A stretch of 64,000 nt of DNA from Deroplatys truncata (Eukaryota; Arthropoda; Insecta; Mantodea; Mantidae), in contig CM060976.1 in assembly GCA_030765065.1 (NCBI GenBank), positions 60,124,539-60,188,538 of the forward strand, in the 5' to 3' direction. This document shows positions 22,823 to 33,387 of the stretch, one piece after another (position 1 is the stretch's first letter; every line of letters begins with the position of its first letter). The translations under genes and the position numbers were made by a program. The notes under the pieces are model-generated. The model saw nothing but the letters and a program-made list of their open reading frames with translations. It did no database searches and had not been told where the DNA came from.

Positions 22823-23060
22823 CCGAGTGAGATGGCCCAGGCGGTAACGTCTATAGTCCGCATTCGGAAGAGCCTAGGTTCGATTTCCGCGGGCGACCCT
22901 CCTAACTCTTTTTCTCCGGGGTCAATAGGTAATGTTTAGAAGGATCATCACATCCCTCGAATTTCCTGCCCCTCCATTCCACCTCCATTCTCATTTCACT
23001 TCACCTTTCATCTCTTTGGTCTCTTTCAGGTTTGCAAGTGTCAGCAGGAGGTCTCGACGT
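22823..23060 (+). repeat. SINE family E, head with variant tail
   Basis: Starts CCGAGTGAGATGGCCCAGGC, then GGTAACGTCTATAGTCCG, CATTCGG and the box-B-like GGTTCGATTTCC. The head matches 25152-25225 closely. The body soon diverges to a C/T-rich stretch, so the right boundary is approximate. Confidence 0.6.
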
Positions 23061-23883
23061 GTGCATGGCAGGGGAAATGATGCTCTGGGAAAATCTTCGT
23101 CCCAAGGAATGGGACAACCTTGAACTTGACCTTTTATTCTCGTTGAATAAAAAGGAATGGCAACCCTCCTGGACGTATCTGCTTATTTTTTGCGCAAGAT
23201 TACGCTTCCGAATCCTTGGCAAAAGCGATGGCCCCATAGCGGTCGTCTCACCTTGTAGATATTTGTTCAAACTTGGTAATAAAATATTTTATCTCCAATG
23301 ACAAGGTTGGAGACAGGCAAATTAAGGAAAATTCTACAAAAGTATATTTTTTTCAAAGGAAAGGAAAAATTCCAAAATATATTAAATATATACTTTAAAG
23401 ATGAAACATTTTATAGCTTAAGAATATGGAGCAGGTTTACCATATTAGTTTTAAAAAATAGACTTTGTAGATATTTGTTCATACTTAATAATAAAATATC
23501 AAATGAAATACAATAAATTGCATGGAGTTTATAAACTTTTATCATTTTGAAACACTTAATCTTAGTAAAATAGATATACAGTTACTGGTTGCTTTGTCTC
23601 CAATATAAGTAACGGCCTGCGTAACCAAAAACTCTTCCAGAATAAAAGTCATTTTATTTCAACACGTGACGTCACAGTGGAAATGCTACATGTTCTCAAC
23701 TCTACCCGACTTTTTGGGTTTCTAAATATGTTTCACAGAAAACTGCTCAGATAGAATATTTGGAAAGCCCGGTTCATTGCTCGTGGAAGTTGTTTTAAAA
23801 GCGAGATATCATAAATCTTGCCAAATGTGAAAAATTACGAAGATTTTTATACATTCAGTGACTCAAAACCGCTAGGAAAGTGT
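23061..23883. other. No recognisable feature
   Basis: Two adjacent plus-strand ORFs (23032-23301, 23298-23516) contain a duplicated phrase: GTAGATATTTGTTCA.ACTT followed by AATAAAATAT near 23255 and near 23468. No domain is recognised. Confidence 0.35.
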
Positions 23884-24318
23884 TGTGATGGTGTTCTGGG
23901 ATAGGCATGGTGTTGTATTGGTGGACTTTGCTGAACACAGGACCACTATGAATGCTGCAGCCCATGAAAACTTTGGTGAGGTTGCGTCGTGCCCTTCGTG
24001 ACAAACGCCACAACAGGAATGCTGACGATCTCAAAATTCTTCATGACAATGCTCGCCCCCATGTTGCTGCTGTTCGTCAGAAAATCACCAAATTTGTTTG
24101 GAAGGTGCTCCAGGATCCATCATACAGTCCGGACCTTGCATCTGTTTAATCCCATAAAGAAATTTCTGGCCGGCCAACGCTTTGCGACAGATGCGGAAGT
24201 GAAATCAGCAGTCCTCAGATGGTTATACTCCAAAGACTTCTACGAACAGGGCATATTGAAACTGGTATCACGATGGGAAAAATGTGTCGAGAAACTTGGT
24301 GCTATGTTGAAAAAGTAA
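23884..24318 (+). pseudogene. mariner transposase remnant (C-terminal half)
   Basis: The plus strand reads VMVFWDRHGVVLVDF and TTMNAAA, then in a second frame TLVRLRRALRDKR, the catalytic segment ILHDNARPHVAAVRQK, and LQDPSYSPDLAS, and in a third frame KKFLAGQRFATDAEVKSAV, RWEKCVEKLG and a stop. This is the mariner order. The first catalytic Asp region lies upstream and was not found, and the PSDYH-like third Asp is lost at a frame change near 24145. Terminal repeats were not identified. Confidence 0.7.
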
Positions 24319-24635
24319 AAGGTGTAAGTTCATTTGTGATGTTTGTTGTTGTTTTAATATTAAACTTTTTTGTAAAAAAAATATTGTTAGTTACTTTTCG
24401 ATCCGCCTTCGCACATTCTATGACTTCACATGGTAGTTGCGATATTTTTATATTACTTTTTCTTGTTTGGGATTTTAAAATGTTTAAAGCCTATCCTTAA
24501 ATTATACGCTTTATAAAGAAAACGATATATTTGTTATTTTTGCTCTCTAGTAGAGTAAATTTTAAACCAAACAGCAGCAAAATATGTTCGGTCATATTTC
24601 AATCAGCCTGCATTTGATTCCTTTTACCTTCTCTA
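24319..24635. other. No recognisable feature
   Basis: AT-rich; may include the untranslated 3' part of the mariner remnant. Confidence 0.4.
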
Positions 24636-25764
24636 CCAAGTAATAAGTAGGTAGAAGAAGTAGTGCTTTCTAACCAGAAATTCGATGTCGATGTTTTAAA
24701 GCTTCCTTATCCCAAATAAAAAGGAATGTCCGTGCGTGTGTGTAAACAGAATAAATCAAACGAAATCTCGATAGATTCCAAACATGCTATTTAAGTGCAG
24801 TATTTTCTAAGGATGTGACACGAAGATTTCCAGAAAATCCCGCCACCACAAACTAACTTTTACATGGAAAAATATTTGTTATGTTATCATTTTCTTAAAA
24901 ATATCTCTAATGATTTTGATTAAAATACCATATATTTATTTAAGATATTTACATGGCAAATAAAACGTTTATCTTTAACTTTCTGAGAATAGCCTACGAA
25001 GACTTCATTTTGTACAACGGGCAAACCGTGGGATAGACCAAATTGTTACTACATAAAAATGTAGATCCTTGGAATCATAAAATAAATTTTAAATAAAATA
25101 CAAACAGCCAATTCAAAGAGTTCCGTTATTATTGGTTTGAATTTTTCAATACCGAGTGGGATGGTTCAGGCGGTAACGTCTGTAGCCTGCATTCGGGAGG
25201 TCCCGGGTTCAATCTCCCGGGACTGACCAATCTGACAGGAGTTTTTTTCGCGAATGCTGGGTTGGATAACTTGATCCGTGGATATTATCCCTTTCATCAC
25301 TACATTTCATGTTCTTCTTCACCGCCATACCAGGCATAAGGCTAATCGTCCACCCTGTATGCTATAGTATACAGTTTGCTTGTTCCTCGACTGGCTACTG
25401 ACCCAAGACATTGCCTTATAATTCCTTGAGAGTGTAAGTCGTAAAAAGAGGAGGGTAATCAGTTAAAGAAGAAGGCGAAGAAATTTTCAATACTTTCGTC
25501 ATTTTTTCAAAGTGCTGACGCCATTCAGTGTATTGGAAAGATGAAATTTCAAGACCAACATAGTGATTGATTTTAAAACATTTGACTATCACGTTTCTTG
25601 TAACCTCCATGTGCCTAAACGAAATGTTTAATGTAACGATTTCTGCAAACGTTTATCTCGATTAATCTCAAGTAGAGAGAAAAATAATTTTTTTAACTAG
25701 ATTCCAGAAGGGATATAAAAATAAAATATAGCGTGTAGAAATAGTCATGTGAATGTAACATCAG
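24636..25764 (+). repeat. ACTTTCTC-family repeat split by a SINE
   Basis: Starts ACCTTCTCTACC and ends GTAACATCAG. The family blocks are in order: the AGAAATTCGATG block, a short GTGTGTG tract, TGACACGAAGATTTCC and ATGGCAAATAAAA. It is interrupted at 25140-25492 by a family E SINE. Without the SINE and one target copy it is about 790 bp. The copy is moderately diverged. Confidence 0.8.
25152..25480 (+). repeat. SINE family E, complete, inserted in ACTTTCTC repeat
   Basis: A tRNA-like head (CCGAGTGGGATGGTTCAGG, box-B-like GGGTTCAATCTCC), the joint GACTGACCAATCTGAC, GCGAATGCTGGGTTGG and a tail ending GAGGAGGGTAATCAG. It is flanked by AATTTTTCAATA (25140-25151) and AATTTTCAATA (25482-25492), a target duplication. 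About 329 bp, matching the copy at 5912-6260. Confidence 0.85.
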
Positions 25765-26468
25765 ATTTATTAAAATGGCCTGAATGGTCGTACTTTAGGT
25801 TTATAAAGAATCCTGAAAGGCAAATTCAAATACGCTAACGTGAAATATGTGATGGTTTTGTGTTTTGGTAATTCGATGATACTCAACGAGCTCCGCATAT
25901 AATGACGGCCATCATTATCTGCAGTAATGCCAAGAGTGGTTTCAAATCATCGATTAATTCTCGAGTCACGAAGTGGCAAGGGAGTTTATCTAGAGGATTT
26001 GGAAATCACGAGTGGCAGTTGCTACGACTATTTTACGAATAAAATGAAGTGATTTGCCCAAACATCATTATTATTACAATAAAATAATAAAATATTTATA
26101 TTTCTTTGCAATATAAGTGGCATTGTTTTCGAAAACAAGTTAGAACCGCATGGTCACGTTTTGTTTGTTTGATCAGTGCAACTTGATCGTATAGGTATTA
26201 TTTTCTATCATCTGGTGCGCGGAACTTGCTATAGGAATTCACTATTCTTTCGTCTATGATTGTAGGTATGCTCCTAGTAAGAAAATTATGAAATAAATAA
26301 AATCTATATTATCAACATTATAGGTTAGGACTTTCTTTACAGAAAAATACTGATAGGTTTACTTGTTTCAATTCATTGGCTCATTTTGAACCATATTTAA
26401 AAACACAAATACCTCATTAATTTTAAAGTATATCCCTTGTACTTTTCCCCTTTTGATTTCCTCATACT
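25765..26468. other. No recognisable feature
   Basis: AT-rich spacer. Confidence 0.5.
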
Positions 26469-26657
26469 AATGCTACAAAAATGTGGAATGTCACAGCTAA
26501 AATGCTACAAGAAATGTATTTTAAGGAATATCATATAAAATACAATCCATTTGAAGACCAGGAGTGTAAAGAGGCGAGAGATGCAAGGAACGCGAAAAGA
26601 AAACTGCTCCAAAACTTATTGGAAAAAGAAAGGTGCTACAGTGGGTTTAAAGTCTGA
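26469..26657 (+). pseudogene. Coding-like fragment, possibly LINE linker region
   Basis: An uninterrupted 62-codon stretch includes KMWNVTAKMLQEMYFKEYH, NPFEDQECKEARDARNAKRK and ends SGFKV. The pattern NP..D.EC.EA...RN is reminiscent of the WFD.EC...RN segment between endonuclease and reverse transcriptase of many LINEs. Nothing else from a LINE was clearly found beside it. There is no ATG at its start. It may instead be a host exon fragment. Confidence 0.3.
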
Positions 26658-26659
26658 AT

Positions 26660-27398
26660 AATATGAAACAATGACCAATTTATGTGATAAAAATACCCCT
26701 GAAGGATTAAAAATTAAGCTCTTATTTATCGCTGCGCTACAATTGGCATGCCTAATTAATATCGTCGTCTATATCTTCATTTGAAGCCTTACCAAATCTC
26801 GTTTCTGCCATTTTTATGTTTAAACGTAACGGCATTGATTATTGGTAGCTGAGATACTGTAAAATCATACTCCAACCTCTTCAGAGTATAGAAACGGAGG
26901 AGGTGATAAAGATTCTTCGATAAATATTGAATAGAATCATGGCTGTAATTGGTTCAAAAAAACATTCCTTTAAAGTGATTGGTCACCTTTCATTGTGACA
27001 TGAGTGAAATTTTGCTAATCAAAAACCATTTTGCAACGAAGCAATATTTCGATACATTTTCGTATCTAAACCTTTAACGAACACAATCGCATTTAATGGC
27101 ATCACTGTGCGAGAATATCCTGCTGAGACGTAAAAGAATCGGAGGCATAGCTGTATCTTGAATCCCAGTATTAATCTCCTTGTACATAATAAAGTTTTGT
27201 CAAATTCAATGTTGTCACAACTTTTCATGTCAAATTGCTTCCAATATTCAAGTCCTTGAAAACCTTGAAAGCAAATAAGGACGTGCTCTAAACAGTCCAA
27301 TATTTTACAATGAGTTGATGATTTTGGCCAATGAAATGCGAATATTTACAATGCATCACGATATCTACAACATGGCTGAAAGGGATAAGTAAATAAAA
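26660..27398. other. No recognisable feature
   Basis: AT-rich; the minus ORF at 27019-27300 has no domain I recognise. Confidence 0.45.
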
Positions 27399-27528
27399 AT
27401 GGCTCCCTGGGTAATAGATGTATGCAAGCTGATTAGTTCATAAGAAAGCTGGTCATGTCTGTACGTTGTGGATTACCACAACAAGATGAAGACGGGAGCA
27501 TATGAAGAAATTACCAGGCAGATTTCAG
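27399..27528 (+). pseudogene. MADF-domain first exon with splice donor, one in-frame stop
   Basis: The ATG at 27399 opens MAPWVIDVCKLISS, then a TAA at 27441-27443, then ESWSCLYVVDYHNKMKTGAY and EEITRQIS, ending at a strong donor CAG|GTAAGTATG (GT at 27529-27530). The pattern L(I).S...CLY.V...DYHN..K...AY.EI is the N-terminal half of a MADF domain, a Myb/SANT-like DNA-binding fold. MADF genes normally have an intron at about this place. It could be a decayed host regulator or the accessory gene of a PIF/Harbinger element, as the element at 40081 has one. No second exon was recognised downstream before 28157. Confidence 0.45.
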
Positions 27529-27530
27529 GT

Positions 27531-28156
27531 AAGTATGTAATAATACGTTAATGCAATCTTATATACTGTAGTAAACCTATCAGTTCGTGTTATTTTCCAT
27601 TATATTCCTTAATCGTATCCTGATTTCATTGGCAATACGTGAAATACTATGGAATTACGTAAAGAACTATATTTCATCGCAAATTGTTATACCGTGACGC
27701 TAATAGTAAATTACATTGCACGTGATAAATTATCAATGTGTTCTAAAGGGATTCGGTTTGGCAATAAGACAAGAGTAAATATACATTTATGTCTTATCAA
27801 GTCTTGCCGTGTCTCGTCAACTCCGTCCAATCTTGTAAAATATGTGACAGTTTATCTTGTAAACTCTTGAATTGAAAAACAAGTTTGACCGTGTACAAGA
27901 GACTTTAGTGTGAGAGCTGAATATGACATCTACCACATTAAAGGAGCGGCATAATCTTGGCTCTAACTGAGACCCAAGCTGGTCTTCGACTTTTACGACC
28001 ATTTTCTCGTTGAAATAAGGCAATGGCAGAAAAACGCCAGACACATCTGTGATTCATTGTTAGCGAACGAAGAAAGGAGGTGAAGGGAAAAAAAATCAAG
28101 CAAATTGTAGTTTGAAATCGCGGTTCATAACGTTTCAAAATAGACTGTTGATTTTT
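27531..28156. other. No recognisable feature
   Basis: No acceptor-linked MADF second exon was recognised here. The short ORFs have no known domain. Confidence 0.35.
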
Positions 28157-28783
28157 GCTTTCTCTATTATTTACCTATAATAAGTGGGGGAAGTATTACA
28201 TTCCACCCAAAAATTCGATACAGAGATTTTACCAGAAATACGCGTTTACAGGCTCGCTGGATCCAAAAATGGTGTTTTAGGCCTGTGTGAGTGTGTGTAT
28301 GTGAACGCCATAGCTCAAAAACTTAATATCGGTTAAGTACCAAACTTGGTATTTAAGTTTGATATCTTCCAAAGGTGCAACACAAAGATTTTCAATAATA
28401 CCCCTCTACCTCAAGCTACCATTTATATGGAACATTCCTAGATTTGAGTTTCTCAACCAATGATTTTTAATTAAAATACCACATATTTCATGACAAATTG
28501 TGCATCTTGAACTTTATGGAAATAGCCTCTGAAGTTCTCTTCATTCTGAATTACTTTGGTATAATTGAAAAACCTTAAGAGATAGACAAAATTTACTACA
28601 CAAAAAAGTATATTCCGTTAAACATCTGACTAACGCTTTAGCCTTCTGTATCCTTCTTACACCTACAACGAATGTCTGTGTAATCAAATTCAGTCTCAAT
28701 TAACAAGAAGTAAACAGAATAATATTATTTTGTTAGAAAAGTTTTAGCATAATGAGTAGGGAAAGTCATGTGAATGCAACATG
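28157..28783 (+). repeat. ACTTTCTC-family repeat with internal deletion
   Basis: Starts GCTTTCTCTATTATTTACC after ATTTTT (28151-28156) and ends near GAATGCAACATG before a T run. Core blocks (CACCCAAAAATTCGATAC, the GTGTGAGTGTGTATG tract, the AGCTCAAAAAC block) are present. A stretch in the second half, between about 28615 and 28675, is shortened. Confidence 0.75.
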
Positions 28784-29095
28784 TTTTTCAAAACATATTA
28801 GAAAATATTATTCCTCTCAATCTCTATTACTCTGTGTGTTTACCGTATTAAGCTGCCTTACATTCTCTATGTTCCCACAGGGATGAATGACATTTGGGCA
28901 AGTATTCCCGCACTGAGACGATCCTGTCGATTCACAATTTGGAAAACCTATTCTAATTTAACCAACGTGGTGGGGCAATTATCACGTATTGCCTACATTA
29001 TGGGTTTACATGCTTGACGACACCTGGCGCGGATCGTTAAGCGCCTAGCACTATACATTGGAATCAGCGACGTCTTTTATATCCTTGAATATTTG
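28784..29095. other. No recognisable feature
   Basis: Mixed composition; nothing identified. Confidence 0.4.
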
Positions 29096-29097
29096 GG

Positions 29098-29200
29098 CGC
29101 CGAGCCGGACAGCCCAGTTGGCTAAGACCGATAGGAACTTTGGCACTTTCCCCAGAACTGAGCCGAGGGACGAGGTTGCTTGACCCAGCCCACGCTTACA
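29098..29200 (+). repeat. Possible tRNA-like SINE head
   Basis: GCGCCGAGCCGGACAGCCCA then GTTGGCTAAGACCG resembles a box A. A box B is not convincing and no second copy was found. Confidence 0.2.
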
Positions 29201-29845
29201 GTATCGGATTATTCAGCCTTCAGTAATCGATAAAAAAGCAGCAAAGTTCGATACAATACTTGACATTTTTCCTTCACCCACTACGTCGCTGAAAGGATAT
29301 GCAGAATCGTGGTTGCGAGCCAAACTGACAGTGAAAGAATGTTTGAACCGAAACATATCTCCAAAATAAAATATCCAGTTGTACAAACAAATTCCCTTAC
29401 AAGACAAAAGTTATGTATTCTGACGTATGTGCATAGCTAAACTCTGAAAGGCAGCTGAAACAGATCAAATAATGCAATTAATCTTATCAGATATACACAG
29501 AATGAATCAATCGACCCTTAATTTGCGGGTTTATGCACCCTAAAATATACGCTCAAAATGAAAATATATATCAATGCAAAAACACTGTTGTGTTCGTGTC
29601 TTCGGATATGCACCCATTAGTAGTACACAAGAGATACACACTAACCCTAAATACAATACCACAGCACTAAACGACGCGAACTAAGCAGTTACACAGCTTT
29701 AATACAAAGAAAAGAGCGAGAGAGAGAAAGGGAGAAATAAATAAACTTAAATATTTCACTGTGACCACGAAATAATTCCTTAGGTAAGGGGTCTGAAAGC
29801 GCGGAAAGGGCAATGTTCAGTCTCCATGTATTACCTGCCTGACTC
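29201..29845. other. No recognisable feature
   Basis: AT-rich; includes a short GAGAGAGAAAGGGAG run near 29712-29732. Confidence 0.45.
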
Positions 29846-29847
29846 GG

Positions 29848-29960
29848 GCAGCCGAGGTTATTAAGGCACCGACTCATGAACGGGAGATCTCTGCCTACCA
29901 GAACTATCCTCCCTGACTGTTGCTTTTCCAAGTATTCCTCAGTTCTCATAACTTGCAAAT
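29848..29960 (+). repeat. Possible SINE fragment
   Basis: GACTCGGGCAGCCGAGGTTA then TTAAGGCACCGAC gives a box-A-like start with higher GC than its surroundings, and CACCAGTGTTCACCGCC follows at 30040. The structure is too worn to assign to a family. Confidence 0.2.
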
Positions 29961-31588
29961 GACGGGGAAGTACCCTAAATTTAGGCCTGGAACGTTTCCT
30001 TCCAAAACTTCTTTCCCAATTATCATTTCATTTCATGTATCACCAGTGTTCACCGCCTGTGATACCGTGTGCAGTAAGAACGAACGTTAAACACTACTAA
30101 AAAAAGATACCCTAATCCTGGTGCGGTTTGGCTGAGGCATAAACGATATGATGTCATTTTAGCACCTCCAGAGACCTGCCATCGGTATGGTAGGACACAG
30201 TCAACATGGTATATGAATGAATACACGTAATGCACAAGTCTCATCCCACTTGGGAGATTTCTTATCATTTTACAGGGACTCTGCTTTTCTATGAAGTCTT
30301 TCTTTTTTGATTATCTGAATACACGTGGCCAGTCAAATTAAATGGTATTGAATGGGTGTGTGTGTGCTCAAAGTAACCTGTGTTGACGTGTATTTTATTC
30401 GCTGCTTTATTGGTACTTTCGCTGCATAATTCGTTCTCCTGCTCCATAAAACAGCTGTATAGTTTTAGTTTGATGGTCTGTTTAATGTATCACATTATTT
30501 TAATCTTATACAAAAGTATTTCCTTTTTAGCTTATGATAGCAATAAGTAAGTATCTTTCCTAAATGAAACGATACAAATATCATATAAAACAGAAAGAAA
30601 AACAATCCTCGATATTCAAGAGAAAGGAGAACAATAAACAATCCTAGCTCCAAAATTTACTTTATAATGAACCTAATTCACACTACTTGCAGTTAATATA
30701 AACAAAATCAGAACTTCGAGGTTTAGAACAAAAGACAAAACCAATTTCGATTATGTCGAGCACCGAGTCGAGTTTGCACTTTGAGTAAACTTTTCACTTT
30801 TACCACTACTAACCTATAAATGTGGCGTGCTGAAGACATATACCTTTATAGATGGTACATGTGAATTTCGAGTGAAAGCTTCTATACAATAGATGCACGA
30901 TAAGGGCACAGCTGCTTCTTTAGCGAACAGTAGTAATCTATAATAATAACTTATTTGAACATACACTGAGTTAGAACCTAGAGCGAGACACCATTATCAT
31001 GGCCTCGAGAACAGTCATCCAACCATTCCAGAAGAGGCCTATCAACATTCTTACGTCATCGCTTTTGATAAATTATAAGTATCTTGGTGAATATACCATT
31101 TACCATTGTATATATGTCGGTAAGTACTTCTTACATCGTTCTCTTTTCTGTTTAAATCATATATTTAACTGGTTCCCTATTTCTTCGTTTTTTCGGTGGT
31201 CTAAAATAGCGTCGCAGCTACTGATCCAAGGAATTTGTTTATTGCATTGAATGCCATAAATTTATTTGTTCTTCAATATGACGATCTACGCTCTTAATAA
31301 TAATTACTCCTTCTAAAGCACTGAGAAGATGCTTGACAACGTGATAATCATTTTTTTGTTCACTATAGTAAAAACGATCTGCTGTGTTACTTTCACATGT
31401 CTTTCTCTACTCACCAACGTTATTTTTATACTCTTTTACAAACTACTCCTGTGAAAGTTTATTTTACTATCTCCTTCATGTTAACCGATGTCCCTTGCAG
31501 AAATATTTTTATTACATATTTCGTTGTAGGTACAAGGGGGATACAAGAAACTGAATTTACAGTCACATGTTTGAACGCGAGTTGTTAT
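29961..31588. other. No recognisable feature
   Basis: AT-rich. No domain in the ORF at 30999-31250 or others. Confidence 0.45.
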
Positions 31589-31699
31589 ACAGGATGATAC
31601 AGTGACTATGTTACAAACTTTTAGTGGTGATAGAGGAGACAATTATGAACAAATTCATATATGAACCCATGTCCGGAAATTTTAATCACAAAGTTTTCT

Positions 31700-32960
31700 T
31701 TGTTGAATACACTTGATGGTCATATTCATAACACTCATAACAATACAGTGAAAATACCAACACGCATTACAAGAACTGCTCAAAATGGCCTCCACCTGCC
31801 TCAATACAAGCATTGCAGCGCCGCACCATCGACTGTCGCATTCGTTAAAAGATTTCTGGTACATTCCTAACTGTGCCACTGGCGTTTAGTATCCTTGCTA
31901 CTAGATCCTCTTCAGATTCGTTCGGGTGTCAAACAAGGGCTTTAAGATGACCCCACAAGAAAAAAAAGTATTACCTTACTATCAAATCAGGAGAACGGGC
32001 AGGCCAATGAACTGGACCACCTCTTCCGATCCACCTCACCGGAAAAATAGTTCATGGAGAAAAGTTTGATAAGTCGGATAAGTAAGCAGCTGCACTATCA
32101 TGGTGCCACCACATGCGCTGACGAAGATCATATGGAATATTCCCCAGCAGCTCAGGTATTACAATCATATCAAGAAAGTTGTGTTAAAAATGCGAATCAG
32201 CTGGAGAATTTAATGTCGTGTCGGTATGTTACCATGGTAGCTCAGTGGTTAGAGCAACCGGGCGGAGACCGGGAGATCCGTGGTTCAAATCACGGCTATG
32301 GCATTGAATTTTTCAGTCATCTGATTCTACCTTTCCAACCTTGTGGTAAATTTGTATATTTAAACGAGCTGGGAGTATATATAGCCCTATCAAATGATCA
32401 TGTACTATGCCAGCCCACACCTTGACTGAAAATTGCTGTTGGTGTTTCTAATGATGCGAAAGTGTGGATTTTCTTCAGCCCAGACATGGTTATTCATGCT
32501 GTATGCCATCTCAGATGAAGCATTAGAAAGTAGTAAGTCCTTATAAAGTCAAGTTCTTGAATACACTTCTGAATTCCACTCGAGGATGCCAATGAACTGG
32601 ACTTAGTGCTTGGGCCTTCTGACCATGAAATGGGTACAGACATTCTTCGTGTAAAGCTCTTCACACTAAAGACTGTGAAGAACCCATAATATTTGCAATC
32701 TTTCGGGTACTCAAATGCAACTGCTCACTTACAATCCAACACCTGTTCCTCGAATTGAAGAGTTCTGCGATCTCTTCTTGCACCATTTTCGTGTAAGTTG
32801 CTCGCAGGCTGCCTTTTTCTTGCAAATGTAGATGAAGTCTCGTAAAACTGGTATGACCCGGTTAGCACCGTAAGGGATATATCAGCCCATAAAGTCTTGA
32901 AGCTTTTCTTCCATTGCCGTCTGCTTTACCATAAATGAAATTGTAAAGTTCTCTTAATGT
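31700..32960 (-). pseudogene. ITm transposase remnant in second long-TIR element
   Basis: Minus-strand pieces in shifting frames follow the family order. They start with RFTLRELYNFIYGKADGNGR near 32950 and EEIAELFNSRNRCW near 32770, then VWAGIVHDHLIGLYILPARL near 32400. Next comes a second-Asp region like HHDSAAAYLS near 32100, then RWIGRGGPVHWPARSPDL near 32020 and FFLWGHLKAL near 31950. A tail follows near 31830. Several stops and frame changes are present, and a tRNA-like insert splits it near 32220-32320. Confidence 0.6.
32222..32320 (+). repeat. tRNA-like insert (SINE head or tRNA pseudogene)
   Basis: Box A reads TAGCTCAGTGGTTAGAGC and box B GGTTCAAATC, with D-arm GCTC/GAGC and T-arm CCGTG/CACGG pairs. 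The acceptor stem pairs poorly, the anticodon loop lacks T33 and the T loop has an extra base, so it does not look like a working tRNA. It lies inside the ITm transposase remnant, so it arrived later. Confidence 0.5.
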
Positions 32961-33387
32961 GAATCTTTCTATGATTACAATAATGCTAACGTCCAACATG
33001 TAAACATCACTATGGCAACATCTTGGCCTACATTAAAGAAGGCACTACAATTGAATAACCCCCTTTAGAATGAAAAAGTTCACTCTGCCAATCTGTTATA
33101 GACAGCATTCTGACAGCACACAGTAATTCTTGTACCTATTAAACGAGACATTTACGGGTATGGGTTCCCATATCAAAGTTGTTCATAATTGTCTCCTCTA
33201 TTATACCTAAAAGATTAACATAGTCACAGAATTATATCGGATACTGGCGTTGAAATTGCACACTCTTTCGATGACATCACGAGAAACAACTTAACAGCAA
33301 CAATGCTTAAATCTAACGTGTTACATTCACTTTAATTTCTCTAACCTCTATCATTTATTAATGAGTATATAAAAACTACTTTTAAGT

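Larger units (their letters stand above)
31589..33245 (-). mobile_element. Second long-TIR ITm transposon, decayed
   Basis: The left end GTGACTATGTTACAAACTTT...AGAGGAGACAATTATGAACAA reappears reversed at the right end (33180-33232: GTTCATAATTGTCTCCTCTA then ACATAGTCAC), and ACCCATGTCCG pairs with a CGGGTATGGGTT block. The inverted repeats are roughly 90-120 bp. Between them, on the minus strand, lies a worn transposase of the same general group as the element at 8116-9950. The outermost 15-20 bp on each side are too diverged to set the target duplication. Confidence 0.65.
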
